10,894 nucleotides of DNA from JBFLVQ01 sp040758525 (GTDB lineage Bacteria; Acidobacteriota; Blastocatellia; Chloracidobacteriales; JADJPF01): positions 1 to 10,894 of the forward strand of contig JBFLVQ010000298.1 in assembly GCA_040758525.1 (NCBI GenBank), in the 5' to 3' direction. Made by a program: the position numbers and the translations under genes. The notes below the pieces were generated by a model that worked only from the letters and a program-made list of their open reading frames with translations, was not told the DNA's origin and searched no databases. Shown here in pieces: positions 1 to 6,473 of the stretch; the stretch's first letter is position 1, and each line of letters starts with the position of its first letter.

Positions 1-71
1 TTCCTGGTCAGAAGGATGGTCAGGCAGTAAATGTACGTGCCCGGTTAGAGTTTACTTTCAGTCTACTGTAA
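1..71 (+). CDS. TonB family protein, C-terminal end (5' partial)
   Basis: The third reading frame is open from the window edge to a TAA at 69-71 and gives 22 residues ending VNVRARLEFTFSLL. A pattern of KDGQ-x-V-x-V-x-V/A-R followed by a short hydrophobic strand (here EFTFSLL) and the stop is the usual end of the TonB C-terminal domain. That domain contacts the TonB box of outer-membrane receptors and transmits proton-motive force from ExbB/ExbD across the periplasm. Only the last beta strand is visible, so membership rests on a short but characteristic tail. The gene is followed by a stem-loop and a strong terminator, so it is the last gene of its transcript. A different periplasmic protein carrying a TonB-C domain cannot be excluded. 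Confidence 0.7.
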   Translation, partial: PGQKDGQAVNVRARLEFTFSLL

Positions 72-81
72 TAACTGAAAG
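55..81 (+). repeat. Stem-loop spanning the stop codon of the tonB-like gene
   Basis: CTTTCAGT (55-62) and ACTGAAAG (74-81) form a perfect 8-bp inverted repeat around an 11-nt loop that contains the TAA stop. No T-run follows on the plus strand, so it is not itself a classical terminator. It lies 20 bp before one and may protect the 3' end of the transcript. Confidence 0.5.
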
Positions 82-100
82 CCTAATCAATCTTCTTAAG

Positions 101-129
101 ACGCCCCTTTGTGGGGCGTTTTCCTTTTC
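101..129 (+). terminator. Intrinsic terminator after the tonB-like gene
   Basis: The stem ACGCCCC (101-107) pairs perfectly with GGGGCGT (113-119) across a 5-nt loop. It is followed by a T-rich tail (119-129: TTTTCCTTTTC). It ends two bases before the ATG of the next gene, which is unusually tight. Confidence 0.85.
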
Positions 130-131
130 TT

Positions 132-569
132 ATGAATCAGGCTGCTAAAGAAAAATTTCGTATAGAGGAGTATGTTCGCTGGAGCGATGTCGATTTTGCT
201 GGACTGATCTGTTATGGGTCATATCTACGTTTCTTTGAGATTGCCGAAACAGAACTCTTTCGTGCCGCTGGTCTACCTTATGGAGAGGTCTTTGAGCGTT
301 TCAACATCTGGCTGCCACGTGTACAACTGCATTGCGATTTCCATCACCCCGCACTACTAGATGACTTATTGAGTGTCACAGCCTTTATTGGCCGATTTGG
401 CAGAAAGTCACTTACCCTCAATTTCCAGGTTCATAGAGCTAAAGATAGCCAGTTGCTAGCAGAAGGTCGTTTTGTAATGGTGGCTGTTGATCGTAAAAAT
501 TTTCAATCTGTCCCGCTACCTGAAGAGTTGGTGGCTAGTCTGTCTCGCTTTAGCTTCCCATTGGAATAG
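132..569 (+). CDS. Hotdog-fold acyl-CoA thioesterase (4-hydroxybenzoyl-CoA thioesterase/YbgC type)
   Basis: This 145-residue protein has the length and N-terminal signature of the 4HBT/YbgC thioesterase family, which hydrolyses acyl-CoA thioesters in the cytoplasm. The motif SDVDFAGLICYGSYLRFFE (residues 18-36) matches the family pattern D-x-D-x-x-G-x-(6)-Y-x-x-(Y/F)-F-E. D21, in the D-F-A-G position, corresponds to the catalytic Asp of 4-hydroxybenzoyl-CoA thioesterase. The remaining sequence gives the expected beta strands (LLSVTAFIGRFGRKSLTLNF, then GRFVMVAVD). I chose ATG 132: an upstream in-frame GTG at 111 would start inside the terminator hairpin and add residues with no family counterpart. 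No Shine-Dalgarno sequence precedes ATG 132. The gene ends with tandem stops TAG TAA (567-572) and converges on ribE 11 bp away. The acyl substrate cannot be told from sequence. Confidence 0.85.
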   Translation: MNQAAKEKFRIEEYVRWSDVDFAGLICYGSYLRFFEIAETELFRAAGLPYGEVFERFNIWLPRVQLHCDFHHPALLDDLLSVTAFIGRFGRKSLTLNFQVHRAKDSQLLAEGRFVMVAVDRKNFQSVPLPEELVASLSRFSFPLE

Positions 570-580
570 TAAGAGAAATT

Positions 581-1231
581 TCAATAACCCAATTCTCGCA
601 ATTTATCGAGAGTAAGAGTAGAGTTAGGAGAATTCAACTCTCTATTGGCATAAAGCATACGCTCAACATATTTGGCTAGAATATCAACCTCAAGATTTAC
701 TCTAGAGCCAACCGTTAGTTCAGTTAAATTGGTTATTTTTAATGTATGAGGGATAATTGCTACTTCAAACCAATTGTTAGCTAAATTAGATACTGTAAGG
801 CTGATACCATCTACACAGATAGAGCCTTTTAGACAGATGTAACGGCCCAATTCAGTAGGGTAACTGAAGCGCATGACAGATCCATCACCAGTCTGCTGAC
901 GACTGAGAAACTCGCCATTGCCATCAACATGACCCTGTACAATATGTCCGCCTAAGCGGTCGCCAACAGCTAAGGCACGCTCTAGATTTACTGCGCTTCC
1001 TGCACGTAACCGACCCAATGTTGAACGTGCCAATGTCTCAGTAGAAATATCGAAAGCGATCTCTCCATTATTGCAATCGACGACAGTCAAGCAGACCCCA
1101 TTAATTGCGATACTATCGCCTAACTTGACGCCTTGCAAAACTGTCTGTGCAGCTATCTTGATACGCCCACCCTGAGTATGGGTTTGTATTGCGCGAATTT
1201 TGCCGACTTCTTCAATAATGCCAGTAAACAT
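581..1231 (-). CDS. ribE: Riboflavin synthase, alpha subunit
   Basis: This enzyme dismutates two 6,7-dimethyl-8-ribityllumazine molecules to riboflavin plus a pyrimidinedione, the last step of riboflavin synthesis, in the cytoplasm. The 216 residues are the normal length and contain two tandem lumazine-binding domains. The first (about 1-97) starts with the diagnostic MFTGIIEEVG and includes GDSIAINGVCLTVV (38-51). The second (about 98-196) follows GGHIVQGHVDG (94-104) and includes KGSICVDGISLTV (135-147) and the PHTLKITNL helix. The internal pair GVCLTV/GISLTV shows the duplication clearly. The tail after about 197 is a little longer than minimal. It is the last gene of the minus operon, 9 bp after cmk, with no convincing Shine-Dalgarno, so translational coupling to cmk is likely. 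No FMN riboswitch is seen before it, as expected for an internal operon gene. Confidence 0.97.
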   Translation of the reverse strand: MFTGIIEEVGKIRAIQTHTQGGRIKIAAQTVLQGVKLGDSIAINGVCLTVVDCNNGEIAFDISTETLARSTLGRLRAGSAVNLERALAVGDRLGGHIVQGHVDGNGEFLSRQQTGDGSVMRFSYPTELGRYICLKGSICVDGISLTVSNLANNWFEVAIIPHTLKITNLTELTVGSRVNLEVDILAKYVERMLYANRELNSPNSTLTLDKLRELGY

Positions 1232-1240
1232 CTAACAGAC

Positions 1241-1939
1241 TCAGTTCGCCCCAGAAGGACTCGCGCCTAGACGGTTGCGTTGCTCAATCAACTCAAGCAT
1301 CTTATCGATTACCTGAGTTGGGCTGAGATTAGAAGTATTAAGTTGAATAGAGTCGGGCGCGGGCCGCAATGGTGAGTAGGTGCGTTGACTGTCACGCTGA
1401 TCACGCTCCTGAATCTCATGTAAGGTCTGTGTTAAAGTGAGATTTTCACCACGGCTCTGCTCCTCTAAATTGCGCCGCCTTGCCCGCTCCTCTATGTCTG
1501 CTACCAAGAAAAATTTAATATCTGCATTGGGAAAGACATGTGTGCCAATATCGCGCCCATCCATCACCACACCACCCTGCTTACCCAGATCGCGTTGCTG
1601 TTCAACCAGCACTTGGCGTACGCCATTAATAGCAGAGATCTTCGAGGCGGCTTGGCTTACCTCTGGAGTACGTATTTGATCGGTTACATCTTCGCCATCA
1701 AGGAAAAGATGTAGATTATAAGGCTCGCCTTCCAAACCGATCCGTATGCTTCCTACTAAGTCTATAATCTGCTCTTCAGCATCAAAGGTTATGGCTTGTC
1801 GTAGCACTGCTAATGCGGCTACTCTATACATTGCCCCTGTGTCTATGTATAAATAGCCTAGCCGGCTGGCTAATGCTTTGCCGGCTGTACTCTTACCTGC
1901 TCCAGAAGGGCCATCAATTGCGATAATCAGTTTTTTCAT
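1241..1939 (-). CDS. cmk: Cytidylate kinase (CMP/dCMP kinase)
   Basis: The enzyme phosphorylates CMP and dCMP with ATP in the cytoplasm, feeding nucleic acid and CDP-lipid synthesis. The 232 residues match the bacterial Cmk family length. The P-loop GPSGAGKS is at 10-17, followed by the conserved YIDTGAMYR segment (31-39). The CMP-binding insert includes TPEVSQAAS (91-99). The core VMDGRDIGTHVFPNADIKFF (125-144) is diagnostic, followed by the LID-type arginines ERARRR (151-156) and the ERDQRDSQR segment (178-186). The C-terminus NTSNLSPTQVIDKM is also typical. The start ATG lies inside the 3' end of the upstream phosphatase gene (26-bp overlap). A GGTGAG Shine-Dalgarno-like element sits at 1951-1956, 11 nt before the ATG. 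The overlap suggests coupled translation with the phosphatase. Confidence 0.97.
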   Translation of the reverse strand: MKKLIIAIDGPSGAGKSTAGKALASRLGYLYIDTGAMYRVAALAVLRQAITFDAEEQIIDLVGSIRIGLEGEPYNLHLFLDGEDVTDQIRTPEVSQAASKISAINGVRQVLVEQQRDLGKQGGVVMDGRDIGTHVFPNADIKFFLVADIEERARRRNLEEQSRGENLTLTQTLHEIQERDQRDSQRTYSPLRPAPDSIQLNTSNLSPTQVIDKMLELIEQRNRLGASPSGAN

Positions 1940-4427
1940 CGTTTTTATAACTCACCAGTATCATTGTAATATCATCATTTTGTGGCGCACCAGCGGCGAA
2001 AGTATCAAGCGCTTTGCAAATGTCGTTGATCAGCTCTGTGATCGGACGACCATCTCTTTTCATTATCAAACTGGCCAACCGCTGTGGACCAAATTCGCTA
2101 CCAAGCACATCGGTCGTCTCAATTACGCCATCTGTATAGAATAAGATCAGATCGTCGCAGCGTAGCTCGATTACTTCCTCTTGATACTCAGGCCGCGGCA
2201 TCACTCCTAATACCATTCCGCCACAACTCAACTCGCGTATCTGACCATCACACGAAATAATAAAAGGCGGATTATGTCCGGCATTGGAATAGATAAGCGT
2301 AGCCCGTTCGGTATCAATTATGGCATAAAAAAGGGTGACAAATGTATTGCTACCGGTATTTTTATAGATCACCCAATTTATCTGTTTAAGCAGATCCCTA
2401 GGTGTTACCTCTTCCAGCGCACGAGACTGAATGATGCCCTTGATCATAGTCATATAGAAAGCTGCTGGTATTCCCTTACCCGATACATCCGCAATAACTA
2501 ATCCTAGCCGTTTATCGTCAAGCTCGATAAAATCATAATAATCCCCACCTACCTCATAAGCAGGACGACAAAGCGTAGCCACTTCCAGACGCGTCAGTTT
2601 CGGTAACTTCTGGGGGAGAAATTGATATTGTAACTCACGAGCAATCTCGACATCGCGTTCAATACGTTCACGTGACTGTAATCTAGTAATATATTGAGGC
2701 ACAAACTCTCTATCCGGCAAGCCATCGACGCGCTCAGCCAATATTTTACTGCTATAAACGATACCACCTAAAACGACCAGGGTAGCAACCCCATTAACAA
2801 CATAGATGCTATTATCACAAAAGAGCAGTTGTACTGCAGCCGGACATACTAGATAAGAGAAGATTGCCGCAATAACCGTAAGCAGGTCGTAACGAAACAG
2901 TAGATAGAGAGCTATTGTTGTACCTACTAAGGCAAAAACACTAAAGGCAAGCAGGTTTGAATAACGCCCACCAGTGGTCGAAAGCAACACTAACCAGACC
3001 AGTGCAGTAAGTATCGCGACTAAACGGGGTGCACGTACCCGCTGTTTTATCAAGATAGCAATAAAGAGTAGTATGTAACTACTGATAAGTGCTAGCCCAA
3101 GTGAACCAAAGACGGCCCATAATGAAGCTAATGGTCCATTCAGGAAGGTGAAGATCGTACCATGTGTGTAACCGCCGAACCTGGCAAGCAATGTGTTACC
3201 TAACATAGTAACACCTAATCCACTAATTCCTGCGCTAATCCCAATCAATGTAGCACGGCCTACAGCCGGCAGACCAAAGCGGCCACGAATTAATGCATCA
3301 AAAGTCGAGAGTTTTTCATGCCAAGCCTGCCGTACCAATGAATCGGTGAGCGCTACTACTGGGATTGCCAGTAGCAATAGCACAAACCAGATAAATGCAG
3401 AGGTAGAAAGTAAGTAGAAATTCTCTTTGATTACCGTAACATACTCTTCATTCATCAAGGCTGGCAGATCTGCAATAATTAAGGCAATGAGAGGAAAAGT
3501 AAGCAGTGTGGAGTAGGTAAAGCTAAAGTCGAAATCGATCGCATCACGCCGCAACTGTTTTATCAGTAAGAAAAAGACAAGAAAAACTGCCATTACCAAG
3601 AGGACGATACGTAGGAGTAGAGTAAAGCGCCAAATACTGGCATATTGGGTAGGATAATTGGATGGTGGTTGAAACTCCAGTCCGTAATAAGAGACGGTTT
3701 TGCCAGTCACCTCAATAGTAACTTGCCGTTTCAACCCTTCAATAGGGGAATCGAGTGCCCAATGGAACCTATGTGTACTGCCATCAAATACTACTACTGG
3801 TCTACCCATCTGATCTGGTAGGAAGGGAGTCTGCTCACCTAGAATGTATAATGTATGTGCTTGTGCCCACTCTATAGCAATCTTAAGAGCCTCTTCATCT
3901 GATAGTGATTGTCCTGACTCGTTCTCATTGCCACGTTGATAGAACTGGAACCAACGTCCCTGTTCATCGATTCTGATCAGGGCACGATGAACTTCCTTCC
4001 CATCTGTAATACGGCCTGCATGGCCAACTCGCCATTTCCACTCTAGTGCAGTTGTATAATCATCCCGTGAGCGTAGCGTGACTTCCCAAAATGTCCCAGG
4101 AATAGTTGTCTTTAATTGTTCGTTACCTTGCCGTGCACCAAATTGATCCCGTACAAAGAGGATTAATGGCTCATCCTGAATCGGCAAAGCTGTGACAAGA
4201 TTCTCTTCCGCATTAACACCAAAGGCACGTAACTGTTTTAATCCTAGTGAAGCCGCTTCGGTAGGTAGCAGACTGCGTTCAACAGCACTGCCCAAGGCAA
4301 AGGGTTTATAGAAGAGTAATACCAACAACAGCCCAGAAAGTGAAAGTAGCAAACTGGTCCAAGGCGTCGGTCGAGAAAAATCGACGGCATGAAAGCGTTG
4401 GGTTTGACTGACGGAACGATCCTCCAT
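1914..4427 (-). CDS. Polytopic membrane protein with C-terminal SpoIIE/PP2C Ser/Thr phosphatase domain
   Basis: The 837 residues divide into three parts. After one N-terminal membrane span (about 23-40) comes an extracytoplasmic domain (about 41-264). About nine further spans follow (roughly 265-289, 306-323, 338-362, 392-414, 432-460, 468-484, 490-511, 513-535, 541-558). A charged helical linker (565-605) joins them to a cytoplasmic SpoIIE-type phosphatase. All metal-binding aspartates are present: GGDYYDF (627-633), ADVSGKG (646-652), YTDGV (764-768) and NDDITM (817-822), plus the typical SNAGHNPP (714-721). The catalytic part should therefore be active. Family members usually dephosphorylate STAS anti-anti-sigma factors, but no such partner is in the window. 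The middle membrane part resembles a CPBP (Abi) protease core with its catalytic residues replaced. It is the first gene of an operon with cmk and ribE. No Shine-Dalgarno precedes the ATG. The promoter position implies an almost leaderless mRNA. Confidence 0.9.
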   Translation of the reverse strand: MEDRSVSQTQRFHAVDFSRPTPWTSLLLSLSGLLLVLLFYKPFALGSAVERSLLPTEAASLGLKQLRAFGVNAEENLVTALPIQDEPLILFVRDQFGARQGNEQLKTTIPGTFWEVTLRSRDDYTTALEWKWRVGHAGRITDGKEVHRALIRIDEQGRWFQFYQRGNENESGQSLSDEEALKIAIEWAQAHTLYILGEQTPFLPDQMGRPVVVFDGSTHRFHWALDSPIEGLKRQVTIEVTGKTVSYYGLEFQPPSNYPTQYASIWRFTLLLRIVLLVMAVFLVFFLLIKQLRRDAIDFDFSFTYSTLLTFPLIALIIADLPALMNEEYVTVIKENFYLLSTSAFIWFVLLLLAIPVVALTDSLVRQAWHEKLSTFDALIRGRFGLPAVGRATLIGISAGISGLGVTMLGNTLLARFGGYTHGTIFTFLNGPLASLWAVFGSLGLALISSYILLFIAILIKQRVRAPRLVAILTALVWLVLLSTTGGRYSNLLAFSVFALVGTTIALYLLFRYDLLTVIAAIFSYLVCPAAVQLLFCDNSIYVVNGVATLVVLGGIVYSSKILAERVDGLPDREFVPQYITRLQSRERIERDVEIARELQYQFLPQKLPKLTRLEVATLCRPAYEVGGDYYDFIELDDKRLGLVIADVSGKGIPAAFYMTMIKGIIQSRALEEVTPRDLLKQINWVIYKNTGSNTFVTLFYAIIDTERATLIYSNAGHNPPFIISCDGQIRELSCGGMVLGVMPRPEYQEEVIELRCDDLILFYTDGVIETTDVLGSEFGPQRLASLIMKRDGRPITELINDICKALDTFAAGAPQNDDITMILVSYKNDEKTDYRN

Positions 4428-4434
4428 TGGCGCT

Positions 4435-4464
4435 ACTTTACAGCGGATTCCTAAACAGGGTCAA
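4435..4464 (-). promoter_or_regulatory. Sigma-70-type promoter for the phosphatase-cmk-ribE operon, giving a near-leaderless mRNA
   Basis: Read on the minus strand, TTGACC (4464-4459) and TAAAGT (4440-4435) are separated by 18 nt, with 5/6 and 4/6 consensus matches. Only 7 nt separate the -10 element from the ATG at 4427. Initiation would therefore fall at or within a base or two of the start codon, consistent with the missing Shine-Dalgarno. This rests on motif matching only. Confidence 0.5.
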
Positions 4465-4555
4465 CGCAAACTATGCATAGCAGGCAACCCATCATAGCTT
4501 TCCTTCCATCAGAAAGGCTGGTGAAAGTGCGCGCTGTCGGCGCGCCGATACCTTT

Positions 4556-4573
4556 AATAATCGCTAAATTATT
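4556..4573. repeat. AT-rich perfect dyad upstream of the plus promoter
   Basis: AATAAT (4556-4561) and ATTATT (4568-4573) are perfect inverted arms around 6 nt, ending 18 bp before the -35 of the barrel-gene promoter. The placement would suit an activator site or UP-like element. Being AT-rich and short, it could be chance. The rest of 4465-4591 shows only a GCGCGC self-complementary hairpin (4529-4545) with no T-run. Confidence 0.3.
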
Positions 4574-4591
4574 GATACCAGACTAGCGAGC

Positions 4592-4619
4592 TTGACTAAA
4601 CAGGTTGGTGTGATAAAAT
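4592..4619 (+). promoter_or_regulatory. Extended -10 sigma-70-type promoter for the outer-membrane protein gene
   Basis: TTGACT (4592-4597, 5/6 match) and TAAAAT (4614-4619, 5/6 match) are spaced by 16 nt. A TG dinucleotide at 4611-4612 is placed as in extended -10 promoters. Transcription should start near 4626, leaving a leader of about 90 nt before the ATG at 4717. This is the strongest promoter-like sequence in the window. Confidence 0.65.
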
Positions 4620-4635
4620 CACCGCTTATTATCAC
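4610..4635. promoter_or_regulatory. Candidate operator dyad over the -10 and start site
   Basis: GTGATAA (4610-4616) and TTATCAC (4629-4635) are perfect 7-bp inverted arms 12 nt apart. They cover the -10 element and the expected transcription start. A repressor bound here would block RNA polymerase. A direct repeat GATAAAAT also occurs at 4612-4619 and 4637-4644. The regulator is unknown and the site is inferred from symmetry alone. Confidence 0.4.
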
Positions 4636-4646
4636 GGATAAAATTA

Positions 4647-4702
4647 CGGGTTTGGCCCGGGCAATCAACCCCGGTGATTGCAGTCCTGTAATCGCCCCAA
4701 AC
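4647..4702 (+). promoter_or_regulatory. Leader RNA able to form competing hairpins ahead of the barrel gene
   Basis: Three helices can be drawn. GTTTGG (4650-4655) pairs with CCAAAC (4697-4702), enclosing a perfect 7-bp hairpin GCAATCA (4661-4667)/TGATTGC (4675-4681). The strand GATTGCA (4676-4682) can instead pair with TGTAATC (4687-4693), so the two inner hairpins are mutually exclusive. The structure ends 2 nt before the Shine-Dalgarno. No T-run follows, so any control would act on translation rather than termination. I do not recognise a known riboswitch class. Confidence 0.4.
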
Positions 4703-4704
4703 AA

Positions 4705-4710
4705 AGAGGG
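4705..4710 (+). promoter_or_regulatory. Ribosome binding site that fixes the barrel gene start
   Basis: AGAGGG lies 6 nt before ATG 4717. It supports this start over the in-frame TTG at 4678, which would prepend 13 charged residues to an otherwise clean signal peptide. Confidence 0.8.
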
Positions 4711-4716
4711 AAAACC

Positions 4717-6399
4717 ATGAAGCAGATTGCAAAATGGCCCCTGGTCGCTATAGCGTTACTACTATGTGGTAATGCTACCGCTGCCGTTGTGCCGCTTGGC
4801 ACAATCTCTGGCACAGTAAAGGATGCTGATGGTCGCCCTGTCGTAGGCGCCATGGTAAGCTTATTTGATACCACACAGAGTGATGAATTACTTAAATTGA
4901 TTAAGACTGATAAGCGTGGCCGCTTTATTGCGGCAAACCTCTTCCCTGGTCGCTATACATTGCGTGCCAGTGCAGAAGGCTATAAGGCTGAATTGATCAC
5001 TGCTGCAGCAGTTACTCCAAATCAAACTGCGGTCTTCAATTTCACCTTAAGACGCGCCAGTGAATTGATAGATGATAAAGATGAAACAGAAAAATTAAAA
5101 TATACCCTAAGGCGTAATCGCCATATCTTCCAGCTTGATAAAGAAGAGTCAATAATAGCAGTAGCAGAAAAGAAGCCTATACTAAGTGAAACCCATGGTC
5201 TAGTAAGTTTCAGTGCTACTCAGGCCCTCTCTGAACGTCCTGGCGCAGGAAGCTTTGCCAGTGTCAATTTTGCTCTTGCGCAGATGTTTAATAACAATTT
5301 AGAGCTAGTTGTAGCTGGCCAAACTGGCCTTGGCCACTTAAGCCCACAACGGCTTGAGACTCAAGCTTCCGTACAAGCTGGCGATAATCACCAACTGACT
5401 CTGTCGGTTGGCTATGGACATATTCCAACTTTCAACCCTGACCCTGATAATCGCCGTGTCAACGCGCTTAATCAGTATTCACTGCGGGCCACAGACCACT
5501 GGCATATCACTGGTCCAGTGGTAGTGCTCTATGGATTTGACTATTCACGCTTTGATGGTGGAAGCCAAGTCTCTCAACTTAATCCTCATTTTAATCTTGA
5601 ATTACAACTTAGCGCCAATGATCGTCTGTTTGCTGCTATCTATTCTCCTAATGGTGCAGATATTGAGAGTAGTGAGGAGTTTGAGACTACCAGAGTCGAT
5701 TTTCGTGGACCTGTAGAACTAATAGATCTGAATTCGCAAGCTCCAGTAGATCGTAGCCGCCGTTATGAAGTTGGGTATGCACATACTTTTAAAGATCGTT
5801 CACAGTTGGAGACAACTCTGTTTTGGGATCATATTGCTGGTCGTACCATGGGCCTAATGGTGCCTCCTGATGCTGTTAATGCGGATGAGACCGCTAATCT
5901 GGAGAACGAACCTGCCACGCCCACACCTTTTACTATTGAGCAACGTGGTCGTGCTCGTGGCGTGCGTATTCTCCTTACACGCCCAATCACTAATACTATT
6001 TCAGCTAGCCTTGGCTACTCTTTTGGCCAAGGGCAACAATTTAACCTGACTCCAGAAGGCCAACCAGTCGTCTCGCTCGGTTATTTCCAAGTCGTTTCTG
6101 GTAAATTTGACGCTAAGATCGTCCGTACTGGTACACATATTTCTGCTGTGGTGCGTCTTGCTACTCCACCTGCGATCTTTGCAATAGATCCATTCCAACG
6201 ACAACCGAGTGCCCTAGATCCTAGCATTAGTGTCTACCTTACCCAGTCCTTACCAATGTTCAGCTTTATTCCTGGCCATTGGGAGGCAAATGTGGCAGCA
6301 CGTAATCTGCTAGATAATGGTAATGGCGATCAGCAGCCACAATTGGTTATTGGTCAATACTGGCGTACAATTCGCGGTGGTCTCTCAGTACGATTTTAA
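4717..6399 (+). CDS. Outer-membrane beta-barrel protein with N-terminal carboxypeptidase-regulatory-like domain
   Basis: The 560-residue product starts with a type I signal peptide (MKQIAKWPLVAIALLLCGNA..., likely cut after TAA at 21-23). Residues about 26-112 form a carboxypeptidase-regulatory-like beta-sandwich, seen in GTISGTVKDADGRPVVGAMV (28-47) and GRFIAANLFPGRYTLRASAE (68-87). A charged linker follows (113-155). From about 165 to the end the sequence is rich in alternating amphipathic strands and finishes in GGLSVRF, with the terminal Phe typical of Bam-recognised barrels. The segment NVAARNLLDN (525-534) recalls the last strands of TonB-dependent receptors. No plug domain or TonB box is evident. 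The barrel of about 400 residues is also shorter than that of receptors. A role in uptake or surface binding is plausible but the ligand is unknown. It is a monocistronic gene with its own promoter and terminator. Confidence 0.8.
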   Translation: MKQIAKWPLVAIALLLCGNATAAVVPLGTISGTVKDADGRPVVGAMVSLFDTTQSDELLKLIKTDKRGRFIAANLFPGRYTLRASAEGYKAELITAAAVTPNQTAVFNFTLRRASELIDDKDETEKLKYTLRRNRHIFQLDKEESIIAVAEKKPILSETHGLVSFSATQALSERPGAGSFASVNFALAQMFNNNLELVVAGQTGLGHLSPQRLETQASVQAGDNHQLTLSVGYGHIPTFNPDPDNRRVNALNQYSLRATDHWHITGPVVVLYGFDYSRFDGGSQVSQLNPHFNLELQLSANDRLFAAIYSPNGADIESSEEFETTRVDFRGPVELIDLNSQAPVDRSRRYEVGYAHTFKDRSQLETTLFWDHIAGRTMGLMVPPDAVNADETANLENEPATPTPFTIEQRGRARGVRILLTRPITNTISASLGYSFGQGQQFNLTPEGQPVVSLGYFQVVSGKFDAKIVRTGTHISAVVRLATPPAIFAIDPFQRQPSALDPSISVYLTQSLPMFSFIPGHWEANVAARNLLDNGNGDQQPQLVIGQYWRTIRGGLSVRF

Positions 6400-6429
6400 G
6401 TTTTGATTTCTGCTTTTTTGCCATCGTAG

Positions 6430-6473
6430 ACCTTCGTCTCCAACCTTTCTTGGTACAGAGGCGAAGGTTTTTT
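6430..6473 (+). terminator. Intrinsic terminator of the barrel gene
   Basis: ACCTTCGTCTC (6430-6440) pairs with GAGGCGAAGGT (6458-6468): 11 bp with one G-T wobble and a 17-nt loop. A run of T follows (6468-6473). It starts 30 bp after the stop codon. Confidence 0.88.

Noticed and set aside
111..131. In-frame GTG at 111 as an earlier start for the thioesterase
   Set aside because: It lies inside the terminator hairpin, has no ribosome site, and would add residues before the normal start of the family's first strand.
4529..4545. GCGCGC-TGTCG-GCGCGC hairpin as a terminator
   Set aside because: There is no T-run on either strand, and it lies in a divergent promoter region where no transcript should end. 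GCGCGC is self-complementary, so the symmetry is cheap.
4678..4716. TTG at 4678 as start of the barrel protein
   Set aside because: It would put 13 charged residues ahead of a good signal peptide. ATG 4717 has a well-placed AGAGGG.
4717..4800. Lipoprotein signal (LLLC in the signal peptide of the barrel protein)
   Set aside because: Leu directly before Cys does not fit the lipobox, and a TAA cleavage site for signal peptidase I follows.
6001..6204. 67-codon minus-strand ORF inside the barrel gene
   Set aside because: It is fully contained in a well-supported coding region, has no domain resemblance, and is best explained as an antisense shadow. The same applies to the other short ORFs lying inside the cmk, phosphatase, kinase and ARPP-1 genes.
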